The notes: a model not told the origin generated them from the sequence alone. 64,000 nucleotides of DNA from Acetobacter pasteurianus subsp. pasteurianus LMG 1262 = NBRC 106471 (GCF_000285275.1 NZ_CADO01000026.1:53841-117840); one strand, 5' to 3'; positions 1-9,385 are shown, numbered from the stretch's first letter. Numbers and translations are program-made.

Positions 1-552
1 GATGCCACTACTTTTAATCCCTCGCGCCGCCATACCGGTCAGGGTGTGTGGCGCTGGCCTGCGCTGCCAAGCCTGCTGCGTGCGTTGGATGTGCTGCGTG
101 TTTCCCTTGCGCAGTTTGAGGGCCATATCTGGGGGTATGAACAACCAGACGAGGCGGAAGCTCCGGTACCATGTTTTATGCGCAGCCTGCCGCTTTCCTG
201 GCTGAATCAGGAAGGGGTGCTGGACTGGGCAGGTCTGCCCGCCGGAGGGCTGTGGGAGCAGGAAGAAACATTTTTCAGCCTGCCGTCATCTTCGGCCTAT
301 ATGTTGCGGGTGGATACGGAAGGTATGGAACCCATCTTGCGGCTAGGGTGTTCCTTGGTGGTGCACCCCGCATTGCACCCGCGTGGGGCAGACCGCGTGG
401 TGCTGATACGCCCGGGCCAAGCCCCCGTGGTAGGTATTTTGCAGGAAAAACCCGTGCTGGCCATTCAGCCCTTTGGGCGCAGCGCCCTGCAACCTGTGCC
501 GCAGGCGGCGGCAGGCGTATGGCTGCACCGTATTGTGCTGATATCGGGCTAA
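1..552 (+). CDS. S24/LexA-like XRE-family regulator, C-terminal part (5' end outside window)
   Basis: The frame is open from the first base of the window, so the gene starts upstream; about 183 residues are visible. The visible start (DATTFNPSRR, then WPALPSLL) resembles the end of a helix-turn-helix domain in phage-repressor-like S24 proteins. The rest looks like the S24 peptidase fold, with SAYMLRVDTEGMEPIL matching the region where such proteins carry the catalytic Ser (x-V-x-G-x-S/D-M-x-P). Here the residue before Met is Glu (EGM) rather than Ser, so self-cleavage is doubtful. Probably a transcriptional regulator. The 125 bp to lepA hold no gene. Confidence 0.6.
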   Translation, partial: DATTFNPSRRHTGQGVWRWPALPSLLRALDVLRVSLAQFEGHIWGYEQPDEAEAPVPCFMRSLPLSWLNQEGVLDWAGLPAGGLWEQEETFFSLPSSSAYMLRVDTEGMEPILRLGCSLVVHPALHPRGADRVVLIRPGQAPVVGILQEKPVLAIQPFGRSALQPVPQAAAGVWLHRIVLISG

Positions 553-677
553 AAAACAGGCTGCGGACTGGTGCCAAATGCGGCAGTGTGCGCAATAGGG
601 AAAAAATTTACCTGATAATGGCCCAAGCCCGTGCGGAAGCGGCTGACTTTTCTTTCCGTTTCGCTTAAAGGAGCAGC

Positions 678-2483
678 ATGACCGATACACCCCTTTCGCT
701 CATCCGCAATTTTTCCATCATCGCACATATCGATCATGGAAAATCCACTCTGGCTGACCGCCTGATTCAGGCGTGCGGTGCCCTGACCGCGCGTGAAATG
801 ACCAATCAGGTTCTGGACAACATGGATCTGGAGCGTGAGCGTGGCATTACCATTAAGGCGCAAACCGTCCGGCTGACCTATCCGGCCAAGGATGGCAACA
901 CCTATGTGCTGAACCTGATGGACACCCCCGGACACGTGGACTTCGCTTACGAAGTCAGCCGGTCTCTGGCGGCGTGTGAGGGTTCTCTGCTGGTGGTGGA
1001 TGCCTCTCAGGGGGTGGAAGCGCAAACACTGGCCAACGTGTATCAGGCCATTGATGCCAACCATGAAATTGTGCCCGTGCTCAACAAGGTGGATCTGCCA
1101 GCCGCAGAACCCAAGCGCGTAAAGGCTCAGATTGAAGAAGTTATTGGCATTCCGGCCGATGATGCGGTGGAAATTTCCGCCAAAACCGGCCTGAATATTG
1201 AAGGTGTGCTGGAAGCTGTGGTGACCCGCCTGCCACCCCCAACGGGTGATGCGGAAAAGCCCCTGCAGGCCATGCTGATTGATAGCTGGTACGACCCGTA
1301 TTTGGGTGTGATCGTGCTGGTGCGTATTAAGGAAGGGCGGCTCAAGCGCGGCATGAAGGTGCGCATGATGTCCTCCGGCGCGGTGCATCAGGTGGATCAG
1401 GTGGGTGTGTTTGCCCCACGCATGACCAGCGTTGAAAGCCTTGGCCCGGGTGAAATGGGCTTTATTAACGCGGCTATCAAAACCGTGGCGGACTGTAATG
1501 TGGGTGACACCATTACGGATGATCGCCGCCCGGCAGAAAAGCCGCTGCCCGGGTTCAAACCCTCCATCCCCGTGGTGTGGTGTGGCCTGTACCCCGTTGT
1601 GGCCGATGACTTTGAAAAACTGCGTGACAGCCTTGCCAAGCTGCGCCTGAACGATGCCTCCTTCCACTATGAGGCCGAAACCTCCGCAGCCCTTGGCTTT
1701 GGTTTCCGTTGTGGCTTCCTCGGTCTGCTGCATCTGGAAATTATTCAGGAACGTCTCTCGCGCGAGTTCGATCTGGATCTGATCGCAACCGCACCTTCCG
1801 TTGTGTACAAAATCACTCGCACCAATGGTGAGCGTGAGGAACTGCACAACCCGGCGGACATGCCCGATTCCTCCCTGATTGAAACCATTGAGGAACCGTG
1901 GATTAAAGCCACCATCATGGTGCCGGATGAATATCTGGGCGCGGTGCTGACACTGTGCACAGAGCGGCGCGGCGTGCAGGTGGATCTGACCTATGTGGGC
2001 AGCCGTGCCATGGCTGTGTACCGCCTGCCGCTGAACGAAGTGGTGTTTGATTTCTATGACCGCCTGAAATCTCTCACCCGCGGGTATGCCAGCTTCGATT
2101 ATCAGATGGATGGGTATGAGGAGAGTGACCTCGTGCGTATTTCCATTCTGGTCAATCAGGAACCAGTGGATGCGCTGTCCTTCATTGCGCACCGCACGGC
2201 GGCGGAATCTCGCGGGCGTTCCATTTGCGCGCGCTTGAAGGATCTTATCCCCCGCCAGTTGTTCAAGATCGCCATTCAGGCCGCCATTGGCAGCAAGGTG
2301 ATTGCGCGTGAAACCATTGGCGCACTCTCCAAGGATGTAACGGCCAAGTGTTATGGTGGTGATATCTCCCGTAAGCGCAAACTTCTGGAAAAACAGAAGG
2401 AAGGTAAAAAGCGCATGCGGCAGTTTGGTAAGGTGGAAATTCCGCAAAGCGCCTTCCTGGCCGCGCTTAAAATGGAACACTGA
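678..2483 (+). CDS. lepA: Elongation factor 4 (LepA), ribosome-associated GTPase
   Basis: A 601-residue translational GTPase, the normal length for LepA/EF4, which binds stalled or misassembled ribosomes and promotes back-translocation. Visible motifs are the P-loop AHIDHGKST (residues 16-24), DTPGHVDF (82-89) and NKVD (136-139). The LepA-specific C-terminal domain is complete and ends with the basic [17 protein letters not shown] stretch. An AAAGGAG Shine-Dalgarno lies 5-6 bp before the ATG. Downstream, metX follows after a 126-bp spacer with marked RNA-structure potential. Confidence 0.97.
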   Translation: MTDTPLSLIRNFSIIAHIDHGKSTLADRLIQACGALTAREMTNQVLDNMDLERERGITIKAQTVRLTYPAKDGNTYVLNLMDTPGHVDFAYEVSRSLAACEGSLLVVDASQGVEAQTLANVYQAIDANHEIVPVLNKVDLPAAEPKRVKAQIEEVIGIPADDAVEISAKTGLNIEGVLEAVVTRLPPPTGDAEKPLQAMLIDSWYDPYLGVIVLVRIKEGRLKRGMKVRMMSSGAVHQVDQVGVFAPRMTSVESLGPGEMGFINAAIKTVADCNVGDTITDDRRPAEKPLPGFKPSIPVVWCGLYPVVADDFEKLRDSLAKLRLNDASFHYEAETSAALGFGFRCGFLGLLHLEIIQERLSREFDLDLIATAPSVVYKITRTNGEREELHNPADMPDSSLIETIEEPWIKATIMVPDEYLGAVLTLCTERRGVQVDLTYVGSRAMAVYRLPLNEVVFDFYDRLKSLTRGYASFDYQMDGYEESDLVRISILVNQEPVDALSFIAHRTAAESRGRSICARLKDLIPRQLFKIAIQAAIGSKVIARETIGALSKDVTAKCYGGDISRKRKLLEKQKEGKKRMRQFGKVEIPQSAFLAALKMEH

Positions 2484-2484
2484 A

Positions 2485-2562
2485 ACAGGACCGGGCGGAA
2501 CTTTCCAGCACATCGGGCGTAACAGGGCAGGGCCGTTGGAAACCGGACTTGCCTTGTCCTGT
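2485..2562 (+). promoter_or_regulatory. Candidate structured leader of metX with competing stems
   Basis: Between lepA and metX, ACAGGAC at 2485-2491 is perfectly complementary to GTCCTGT at 2556-2562. A second, mutually exclusive pairing is possible between about 2522-2535 and 2543-2562 (ACAGGGC...CCGG...CCTGT). Two alternative folds in the leader of a methionine gene suggest attenuation or a riboswitch. I do not see the SAM-II core that often precedes metX/metA in Alphaproteobacteria. Confidence 0.3.
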
Positions 2563-2609
2563 AAACGTCCGTATGCCGGAGAGGATTGTTTGGAGCATTC
2601 GGCGTTTTT

Positions 2610-3785
2610 ATGAACAGCACAACACCCTTGGCCATTGGTGAACAGCAGCATGTCCGGTTTGCCGAAGGGCTGGGGCTGGATTGCGGCGTTACGCTTGCCC
2701 CTGTTGATATTGCCTACCGCACCTATGGCACGCTTTCAGAAAAGCGGGATAACGCCATACTGATCTGCCACGCCTTTACGGGGGACCAGTACGTGGCAGA
2801 GGAACACCCGCTTACGGGCAAGCCCGGCTGGTGGAGCCGCATGGTAGGGCCGGGAAAGCCCATTGATACCAACAGGTTTTTTGTTATCTGCTCCAATGTT
2901 TTGGGGGGGTGTATGGGCAGCACCGGCCCACGCTCCACCCGCACGGATGGGGAAGGTGATGGCGTAGAGCTTTGGGGCACGGCGTTTCCGCCCATTACCA
3001 TTCGGGATATGGTGCGCGCGCAGCACAAGCTTGTGCAGGCACTGGGTATAGAAAAGCTGTTTGCCGTTATCGGTGGTTCCATGGGTGGCATGCAGGTGCT
3101 GGAATGGACAGTTACCTACCCGCAGATGATGCTGGCTGCCATGCCCATTGCCACGGCACCTTTCCATTCCGCCCAGAACATTGCGTTTAACGAGGTCGGG
3201 CGGCAGGCCATTATTGCAGACCCGGACTGGCGCGGTGGCCGCTATTGGGCGGATGATGTTGTGCCTGCCCGTGGTTTGGCTGTGGCCCGTATGATGGGCC
3301 ATATCACCTACCTTTCGGAAGAAGCCTTAACGCGCAAATTCGGTCGCCGTATGCGGCGCGGGCCTGTTGGCGGGCAGGGGCCAGAAGGCCCTGTTTCCAT
3401 GTTCAGCGATATTTTCGAGGTGGAATCTTACCTGCGTTATCAGGGCTCCACCTTTGTACGCCGGTTTGATGCCAACTCCTACCTCACCATCACCCGCGCG
3501 ATGGATTGGTTTGATATTGCCGCAGATCATGATGGGGAACTCACACACGCTTTTGCCGGTACGCCAGTGCGGTTTTGTGTGGTGTCGTTCTCGTCCGACT
3601 GGTTGTTCCCCACATCGGCGGCCCGCACATTGGTGCGTGCGCTCAACCGGGCTGCGGCCAATGTCTCGTTTGTAGAAATCGAGACAGACAAAGGGCACGA
3701 TGCTTTCTTGCTGGAAGAACCGGATTTTGACCGCACGGTGCGTGGCTTTTTGTGTGGTGTGGCCGAACATGCGGGGCTTGCCTGA
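2610..3785 (+). CDS. metX: Homoserine O-acetyltransferase
   Basis: A 391-residue alpha/beta-hydrolase-fold enzyme that acetylates L-homoserine with acetyl-CoA, the first committed step of methionine synthesis. The nucleophile elbow GGSMGG puts the catalytic Ser at about residue 157. The catalytic Asp and His are likely in SSDWLFP and DKGHDAFL near the C-terminus. The ATG at 2610 is preferred over an upstream in-frame TTG at 2586, which has a Shine-Dalgarno directly abutting it and would add residues not usual for the family. The stop codon overlaps the metW start, so the two are translationally coupled. Confidence 0.95.
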   Translation: MNSTTPLAIGEQQHVRFAEGLGLDCGVTLAPVDIAYRTYGTLSEKRDNAILICHAFTGDQYVAEEHPLTGKPGWWSRMVGPGKPIDTNRFFVICSNVLGGCMGSTGPRSTRTDGEGDGVELWGTAFPPITIRDMVRAQHKLVQALGIEKLFAVIGGSMGGMQVLEWTVTYPQMMLAAMPIATAPFHSAQNIAFNEVGRQAIIADPDWRGGRYWADDVVPARGLAVARMMGHITYLSEEALTRKFGRRMRRGPVGGQGPEGPVSMFSDIFEVESYLRYQGSTFVRRFDANSYLTITRAMDWFDIAADHDGELTHAFAGTPVRFCVVSFSSDWLFPTSAARTLVRALNRAAANVSFVEIETDKGHDAFLLEEPDFDRTVRGFLCGVAEHAGLA

Positions 3786-4390
3786 TGCGTCTTGACCAGC
3801 GGCTGATTGCCGAAATGATAGCCCCCGGCACCCGCGTGCTGGATATTGGCAGCGGAGATGGCACGCTTATTGACCATCTGTTCCGTTACCGTGGGTGTGA
3901 TGCGCGCGGTATTGAGCTGAATATGGAGCTTGTTACCAAGTCTGTCGCACATGGCCTGCCTGTGGTGCATGGTGATGCAGACCACGATCTGGCGCATTAT
4001 CCGCACCATGCGTTTGATTACGTGGTGCTGCAACGCACCTTGCAGGCAGTGGCCCGCCCGCGGGAGGTGCTGCGGCAAATGCTGCGTATTGGGCGGCATG
4101 CCATTGTCTCATTCCCCAATTTTGGACATTGGGAACTTCGGCTCAAGCTGCTGCTCAGTGGCCGTATGCCCATGACATCCGTCTGGCACACACCGTGGTA
4201 TGAAACCCCGAACATTCACCCCTGTACAATCCGAGACTTTCTGGAGTTGTGTAAACAGGATGGCTACATTGTAGAGCAATGGATGGCCGTGGATGAGGAG
4301 GGCGAACGTGCCCCGTGGCGGCGCTCTATCCGGCTGGCCAATCTGTTTGGGGAGCAAGCACTTTTCCTGCTCCGGCGCCGAAATGGCTAA
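3785..4390 (+). CDS. metW: Methionine biosynthesis protein MetW
   Basis: A 201-residue class I SAM-dependent methyltransferase fold, with motif I VLDIGSGDGTL at residues 18-28. MetW works with MetX in many proteobacteria and is thought to stimulate or partner the acetyltransferase. The ATG overlaps the metX stop (ATGA), the usual metXW arrangement, which decides the start. After it comes the AT-rich leader of the helicase gene. Confidence 0.93.
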   Translation: MRLDQRLIAEMIAPGTRVLDIGSGDGTLIDHLFRYRGCDARGIELNMELVTKSVAHGLPVVHGDADHDLAHYPHHAFDYVVLQRTLQAVARPREVLRQMLRIGRHAIVSFPNFGHWELRLKLLLSGRMPMTSVWHTPWYETPNIHPCTIRDFLELCKQDGYIVEQWMAVDEEGERAPWRRSIRLANLFGEQALFLLRRRNG

Positions 4391-4846
4391 GGGGTGAAGG
4401 CTGTGCGCCAATAAGTTGCCTAAAAATTATGTTAGATTTATGCCATTTGCGTGAATGATCCGCTGAATGCTCTAAATGGCAATATTTTAAAAAGACCTTT
4501 AAGATATCAGCATAAACCGTTTAAAACCGACAATGTTATAACGATTTTTACCCCGATTTCTAAAAATTCCTCAACATTACACGAACATCATTTTAGGACT
4601 AATATGGTACGGAAGCCTTGCGGGGTTTGGGAAGTCCCCTTATATACACTTTTACAAGGTTTGTGAGGAACGAACTCAGTTTGAAAACTTCCTTATCGGA
4701 TCTTGATGTGTTCAAAAATTTGTGGGTGCTCAGCTAAAAACCGGTGCAAAAATGTTCCGTGTGCGCCACAAAACATACAGTGCATAACTGAAAAGGGTGC
4801 GGTCTCTCGATCTCGTTTTCAGGCTGCACAAATAAGGTTGGCCCTG
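4391..4846 (+). other. AT-rich 456-bp leader/spacer before the DEAD-box helicase
   Basis: No convincing gene lies here. The stretch is visibly richer in A and T than its neighbours. It holds a promoter candidate (4577-4605) and a nested hairpin at 4616-4659 (CCTTG/CAAGG outside, GGGG/CCCC inside). If the promoter is used, the helicase mRNA has a structured 5' UTR of about 235 nt, a layout known for cold-regulated RNA helicase genes. Confidence 0.5.
4577..4605 (+). promoter_or_regulatory. Candidate sigma70-type promoter for the helicase gene
   Basis: TTACAC (4577-4582), a 17-bp spacer and TAATAT (4600-4605). The -10 box is good and the -35 box moderate; position relative to the downstream hairpin supports it. 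Confidence 0.4.
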
Positions 4847-6184
4847 ATGACCAAATTTTCCGATCTAGCACTTGCTCCACCACTGCTGAAGGCACTGGCA
4901 GAGCAGGGTTATGATACACCCACTCCTATTCAGGAACGTTCCATCCCCTATCTGTTGCAGGGGCGTGATCTGCTGGGTCTGGCCCAGACAGGCACAGGCA
5001 AAACCGCATCTTTTGCGCTGCCTATTCTGGAACATCTGATCAAAAACCCCCGCGCAAACACGCCCAAGCAGCCGCGTGTTCTGGTGCTGGCCCCCACGCG
5101 TGAGCTTGTGGCCCAGATTAGCGATAGCTTTAAGGCTTACGCACGCCACATGAAGTTTACGCAGGCCGTTGTGTTCGGCGGTGTAGGCCAGGGCAGGCAG
5201 GTTGAAGCCATGCGCCGTGGTGTAGATGTGCTTGTGGCTGCACCGGGCCGTCTGCTTGATCTGATGGGTCAGGGCTTTATTGACCTGTCCGGTCTGGAAA
5301 TTCTGGTGCTGGACGAAGCCGACCGCATGCTGGACATGGGTTTTGTGCGCGATATCCGCCGCATCATGACCTTTGTGCCAGAGCAGCGTCAGACGCTTCT
5401 GTTCTCTGCCACCATGCCGCGCAGCATTGAAGATCTGGCAGCATCCTTGCTGAATGATCCGGCACGCGTTGAAGTGGCACCGCCTTCCAGCACGGTGGAT
5501 CGTATTCAGCAGGCTGTCATGTTCGTAAATGGCGCGGGCGATAAGCGCGATGCGTTGCTGAACATGGTGGAATCTCCCAAGGTTTCCCGCGCTGTGGTGT
5601 TCACGCTCATGAAGCATGAAGCCAACAAGGTTGCGGAATTTCTGAACAAGAACAACGTGGTGGCAGAAGCCATTCACGGCAACAAGTCTCAGGGTGCGCG
5701 TGAGCGAGCCATGAAGGGCTTCCGCTCCGGTTCCGTTAAGGTGCTGGTGGCAACAGATATTGCTGCCCGCGGTATTGATGTGGACGACGTAAGCCACGTG
5801 TTCAATTACGATCTGCCAAACGTGCCGGAAAGCTACGTGCACCGCATTGGTCGTACAGCACGTGCGGGGCGTGATGGCTGGGCTGTTTCCTTCTGCGATG
5901 CAGAACAGCGGGCTTGGCTGCGTGATATTGAACGCACCATTGGCAAGACTGTGCCGGTGGTTCGGGATCATCCGTGGCACTCGGCTGAGGCCGAAGCTTC
6001 CACCATGCGTCCGCCTGTTCTGGGTGGCGGTGGCCGTGGCCGTGGTGGCCCGCGCGGCGGTGGTGCTCCACGTGGTGGCGCACCTCGTGGGGGTGCTCCC
6101 GGTGGTGGTCGTGGTGGCCCGCGCCGTTCCGGTGGTGGTGCTCGCAGCGGTGGCCGTTCCGGTGCACCTGCTGGCCGCATGTAA
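4847..6184 (+). CDS. rhlE: DEAD-box ATP-dependent RNA helicase, RhlE-like with Gly/Arg-rich tail
   Basis: A 445-residue cytoplasmic RNA helicase for RNA remodelling in ribosome assembly, decay or cold adaptation. It shows the Q motif near the N-terminus (TPTPIQ), Walker A AQTGTGKT (46-53), PTREL, DEAD in VLDEADRML, the SAT motif and HRIGRTAR. The last ~60 residues are a low-complexity Gly/Arg/Pro tail with many RGG-type units, a flexible RNA-binding extension. The ATG at 4847 matches the family start and has AAGG nine bases upstream; an upstream in-frame ATG at 4703 would add 48 unrelated residues. Other DEAD-box subfamilies (CsdA, SrmB) are less likely on length. Confidence 0.88.
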   Translation: MTKFSDLALAPPLLKALAEQGYDTPTPIQERSIPYLLQGRDLLGLAQTGTGKTASFALPILEHLIKNPRANTPKQPRVLVLAPTRELVAQISDSFKAYARHMKFTQAVVFGGVGQGRQVEAMRRGVDVLVAAPGRLLDLMGQGFIDLSGLEILVLDEADRMLDMGFVRDIRRIMTFVPEQRQTLLFSATMPRSIEDLAASLLNDPARVEVAPPSSTVDRIQQAVMFVNGAGDKRDALLNMVESPKVSRAVVFTLMKHEANKVAEFLNKNNVVAEAIHGNKSQGARERAMKGFRSGSVKVLVATDIAARGIDVDDVSHVFNYDLPNVPESYVHRIGRTARAGRDGWAVSFCDAEQRAWLRDIERTIGKTVPVVRDHPWHSAEAEASTMRPPVLGGGGRGRGGPRGGGAPRGGAPRGGAPGGGRGGPRRSGGGARSGGRSGAPAGRM

Positions 6185-6213
6185 TATCTCAGGCGCATAG
6201 CTTGCAAAATAAG

Positions 6214-6247
6214 GCTGCTGCATCCTTTGGGTGCGGCAGCTTTTTTT
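6214..6247. terminator. Rho-independent terminator between convergent genes
   Basis: Stem GCTGCTGCATCC / GGTGCGGCAGC with a TTTG loop, followed by seven T. It ends the helicase transcript; the reverse strand is also hairpin-forming and could serve the convergent EEP-family gene. Confidence 0.85.
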
Positions 6248-6260
6248 GTTTTGGGGTGCG

Positions 6261-7226
6261 CTAAGGCTGTGGCTGTTTTTTGGTGGATGGTAAACGTAGT
6301 GAGATGGAAACGGGGCAGTGATCGGAAAGGTTTTGCCCGGTTTCCTCCGCCAAAGGTATCACGCGCAAGGAGTTAGGGACTTTCCATGCCCGTGCGGCTC
6401 CACCCAGAATAATGTGGTCTATAAAATAGCTGCCACCTTGGCATGGGCTTGCCATGCCAGCGGTTGCCAGATCCAGCGGTGCAATACGTAACAGCGTAAG
6501 AAACAGCGGATCATGCACCGTAAGGTGGCGGTTAAAATCTCCCATAATGGCGAAGGCTTCATGGTGTTGGGTGCGGTCGGCCACCCAATCATCCAGCGCG
6601 GCAAATTGCTGCCAAAGCGTTGTGCAGGCAGGGCGGGAAGCATGGAGCAGGTTATCTGGGCATCCGGCTTTAAGATGCACAACCAGAATGCGCAGGGCCT
6701 GCCCGTTCTGGTGCAGCGTAATATCCAGCCCACTGCGTAAGTGATGGTGCGTGGCCGGGGCTGTTGCGTAGGCATCCAGCGCCGTAACATCCGGGTTTTG
6801 TTCAAACGGAATATCTGCCCGCACAGCCAGCGCCGTATGCTGCAATATATGGTCTTGGCTGATGGCAAGGTGATAACGCGCTAATGGAAAAAGCTGCCCG
6901 GCACCGGCAGGGCTTTCTACTTCCTGCAAGGCCACAACATCGCCGTGCAAATGGGCGGCATAGCTGGCAAGGCTGGAAATATCGGCAGATGTGCGATGGG
7001 GAATATCTGGCGGCGCCTGTGCGTAACCGGGGTGTACCGGATCAAGCAGCCAGTCTAAATTCCATGTGCTGAGTTTAAGTGTGTCTGCTGCGGTTGCCGA
7101 AGTAAAACTCAGGCAACACGCAGCCAGAACAAGTGCAGAAAAGAAGAACGAAGGGCCTTTAGGCGGCTTTTTCTTCCATCTGTGTAATAACAGTTTTAAT
7201 GGGCAGGCTTTTACGTGTTTGTTCAT
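6261..7226 (-). CDS. Endonuclease/exonuclease/phosphatase (EEP) family protein, exported
   Basis: About 321 residues with a basic start, a hydrophobic segment (SFFFSALVLAACCLSF) and a likely signal cleavage before ADTLKL. The mature part has EEP superfamily motifs: STWNLDWL, VVALQEVE (metal-binding Glu), MGDFNRH and SDHCPVS near the C-terminus. This points to a periplasmic or secreted metal-dependent phosphodiesterase or nuclease of unknown substrate. The start is uncertain: the ATG at 7226 lies inside the 3' end of the carbonic anhydrase gene, giving a 68-bp overlap, but no good start is seen after that gene's stop. Confidence 0.75.
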   Translation of the reverse strand: MNKHVKACPLKLLLHRWKKKPPKGPSFFFSALVLAACCLSFTSATAADTLKLSTWNLDWLLDPVHPGYAQAPPDIPHRTSADISSLASYAAHLHGDVVALQEVESPAGAGQLFPLARYHLAISQDHILQHTALAVRADIPFEQNPDVTALDAYATAPATHHHLRSGLDITLHQNGQALRILVVHLKAGCPDNLLHASRPACTTLWQQFAALDDWVADRTQHHEAFAIMGDFNRHLTVHDPLFLTLLRIAPLDLATAGMASPCQGGSYFIDHIILGGAARAWKVPNSLRVIPLAEETGQNLSDHCPVSISLRLPSTKKQPQP

Positions 7227-7845
7227 CCAGCACCGTAATTTCACCGGTGCCGATATCATAAAACCACCCTTGCAGGAACAGCGTACCCTTTGCCAGACCA
7301 GCGGCCACGGCAGGGTGCGTACGCAAATGCGCCAACTGCAACAGCACGTTCTGTTCTGCAACAGAGCGCACGGTGGCGGGGCCAACATCTTCGCCTGTAA
7401 AGGTGTGCAGTGTGGCCGCGCGGGCGGCTTCTGCATTACGCAGCCATTTGCGCACGGTTGGCATTTTATCCAGCCCGTTCTTTTCTGGTTCCAGCAGAGC
7501 CTTCATGGCACCGCAATCAGAATGGCCGCACACAATAATGGTGGAAACCCCAAGGCCCAGAACAGCATATTCCACTGCGGAGGACACACCACCCAGCATT
7601 TCACCATATGCGGGTACAAGGTTGCCAATGTTGCGCAGAATAAACAAATCACCCGGCCCTGTCTGGGTAATCAGGTTAGGGTTAATGCGGCTATCTGCAC
7701 ATGCAATAAACAGAGCTTCTGGTGCTTGCCCTTTTGCCAGGCTGGCAAACAGTTCTTTCTTGGCAGGGAAAATTTCGGTGTTGAAGTGCTCAACGCCACG
7801 CAGCAGGGAAAGAAGGCTGCTTCTGGCTTCAGAACATGAGGGCAT
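7159..7845 (-). CDS. Beta-class carbonic anhydrase
   Basis: A 228-residue beta-carbonic anhydrase interconverting CO2 and bicarbonate. Zinc ligands are visible as Cys49 and Asp51 (ACADSR), His108 and Cys111 (GHSDCGA), a complete set. No export signal is seen, so it is probably cytoplasmic. Its 3' end overlaps the start of the EEP-family gene in another frame, suggesting co-transcription with it. Confidence 0.95.
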   Translation of the reverse strand: MPSCSEARSSLLSLLRGVEHFNTEIFPAKKELFASLAKGQAPEALFIACADSRINPNLITQTGPGDLFILRNIGNLVPAYGEMLGGVSSAVEYAVLGLGVSTIIVCGHSDCGAMKALLEPEKNGLDKMPTVRKWLRNAEAARAATLHTFTGEDVGPATVRSVAEQNVLLQLAHLRTHPAVAAGLAKGTLFLQGWFYDIGTGEITVLDEQTRKSLPIKTVITQMEEKAA

Positions 7846-7954
7846 ATAAAAACTCCGGCAAATTACTATGTCGGTTCACCCTTGTAACAAAAGGGCTTCA
7901 ACAATGGTGACGGTTAAATAACGGCAAGACAACTTGAGAGTTTTGCACGCAGAT

Positions 7955-7992
7955 GAAAAAAAATGCCACCCTCTGTTAGAAGGTGGCATTTG
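7955..7992 (-). terminator. Rho-independent terminator of the NYN-domain gene
   Basis: On the minus strand AAATGCCACC pairs with GGTGGCATTT and is followed by a T-run (TTTTTTTTC). It lies just past the stop codon of the NYN-domain gene. Confidence 0.8.
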
Positions 7993-8002
7993 CGTAGAGC
8001 GC

Positions 8003-8626
8003 TTAGCTTAGCGGATCATCTTCATCCGGTTCGCTCATCTGGTCTGCCGGGTGGCGCACGGGTGGGGCATTGGTGCGCACGGGGCGGGGGTTTTCTGTTT
8101 GCCTGCGGGTAAAGTTGCCAGCCAGAGCGGAAAGTTCCAGAAACTGGTCAGCCTGCCTGCGCAAATCATCCCCAATCAACGGCGGGGTGGAGCGCATGGA
8201 GGAAACAACGGAAACCCGCGTGCCCTGCCGCTGCACGGCTTCCACCACGCGGCGGAAATCGGAATCGCCGCTGAACAGAATGGCGTGGTCGATATGCGGG
8301 GCCATTTCCATCATGTCCACGGCAATTTCTATGTCCATATTGCCTTTTACGCGGCGCTTGCCGGTGGAATCGGTAAATTCGCGCGCAGGTTTGGTGACAA
8401 GAAAATACCCGTTATAGGAAAGCCAGTCCGTAAGGGGCTTAAGCGGAGAGTAATCTTCCGTATCCAGAATGGCGGCGTAATAATAAGCGCGGATGATGTG
8501 TGTTTTTGCTGCAAAGAAATCCAACAGCTTTTTGTAGTCTACATCAAAACCAAGGCTGCGGGATGTAGAATAAAGGCTGGAGCCATCAATGAAAAGGCAG
8601 GTCTTTTCGGTTTTCTGAAGGTTCAT
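8003..8626 (-). CDS. NYN domain protein (LabA/DUF88 family), putative RNase
   Basis: A 207-residue protein with a PIN-like NYN fold over about residues 8-150. Acidic residues typical of the active site are Asp14 (LFIDGSSL), Asp98 and Asp104 (GNMDIEIAVDM), and Asp121/Asp123 (FSGDSDF). Family members are metal-dependent ribonucleases or RNA-binding proteins. The C-terminal ~40 residues are Pro/Arg-rich and probably disordered. It is divergent from folK and has its own terminator, so it is likely a single-gene unit. Confidence 0.88.
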   Translation of the reverse strand: MNLQKTEKTCLFIDGSSLYSTSRSLGFDVDYKKLLDFFAAKTHIIRAYYYAAILDTEDYSPLKPLTDWLSYNGYFLVTKPAREFTDSTGKRRVKGNMDIEIAVDMMEMAPHIDHAILFSGDSDFRRVVEAVQRQGTRVSVVSSMRSTPPLIGDDLRRQADQFLELSALAGNFTRRQTENPRPVRTNAPPVRHPADQMSEPDEDDPLS

Positions 8627-8782
8627 AGTAGGTTTCCTCTAAATACTTTGGGGTGCTGTTTTGGGCATTATTATGAAATGGTCTGAGGTCTTTTCGGTTT
8701 TGCTAGAAAGAATGGTAAGATCATCAGATAACGATATCCATCAAATGTGGCAGAATTGTCTGCGTGGAACGAGTTTATAACG

Positions 8783-9295
8783 ATGCCGGAAAATAATACC
8801 AGATCAGTGCTGATAGCGATAGGTGCGAATCTTCCGCATTTGCGATTAAGCGCGCGCCAGACGTGTGAACAAGCCGTGCAGGCCTTGAAAAACCTACCCC
8901 AATTGGAGGTTGAGGCTGTTTCTCGCTGGTATGAAAGTGCGCCTGTGCCACCATCTGGGCAGCCTCCTTATGTGAATGGGGTTGTGCGTTGCCGCACCAC
9001 GCTGGAGCCTCTGGCTCTGCTTGATGCGCTTCAAGGGGTGGAAACGCGGTTGGGGCGTGTACGTTCCGTGCCAAATGCAGCGCGCACGCTTGATTTGGAT
9101 ATTATTTCAATAGACAATATACAGCTAAATACAGAGCGACTTATATTGCCGCACCCCCGCGCAACCCAGCGCGCCTTTGTGCTGTACCCCCTGAACGATG
9201 TTGCGCCGGAATGGAAAGACCCCGCAACCGGCAAGGGGCTGGATACCCTGCTTAAAGACGTTGCAGGGCAGGAAATACAGCCCGCAAAGGAATAA
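8783..9295 (+). CDS. folK: 6-hydroxymethyl-7,8-dihydropterin pyrophosphokinase
   Basis: A 170-residue HPPK that transfers pyrophosphate from ATP to hydroxymethyl-dihydropterin in folate synthesis. Family signatures: IAIGANL near the start, YESAPVPP, the metal-binding TLDLDI and LPHPR. The ATG at 8783 gives the usual N-terminus; a GTG at 8747 in the same frame would add 12 residues. No folP or folB lies alongside, so the folate genes are dispersed here. Confidence 0.93.
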   Translation: MPENNTRSVLIAIGANLPHLRLSARQTCEQAVQALKNLPQLEVEAVSRWYESAPVPPSGQPPYVNGVVRCRTTLEPLALLDALQGVETRLGRVRSVPNAARTLDLDIISIDNIQLNTERLILPHPRATQRAFVLYPLNDVAPEWKDPATGKGLDTLLKDVAGQEIQPAKE

Positions 9296-9385
9296 ACTCT
9301 TTCGTAGGTGGGGCGGATGCGGTAATATACTCTTTCTGTTCCTGTAAGCATCTATAAGCTGAAACTTGTCTGGAGGCTCTCCGCA

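Noticed and set aside
2484..2609. SAM-II riboswitch before metX
   Set aside because: The known SAM-II core and pseudoknot sequence is not recognisable here, so only a generic structured leader is reported.
549..2651. A 700-codon open frame on the minus strand opposite lepA
   Set aside because: It is exactly antisense to a clearly conserved gene; third-position GC bias of the real gene keeps the opposite frame open. The product is His/Gln-rich and unlike any family.
4451..4666. A 71-codon frame in the helicase leader
   Set aside because: Low-complexity, AT-driven composition, no ribosome binding site, and it crosses the promoter and hairpin candidates.
4865..6223. A 452-codon minus-strand frame opposite the helicase gene
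   Set aside because: Antisense shadow of rhlE; its Thr/Ala-rich start is the complement of the RGG tail codons.
7066..7839. A 257-codon plus-strand frame opposite the carbonic anhydrase gene
   Set aside because: Antisense of a gene with a complete zinc site; no independent support.
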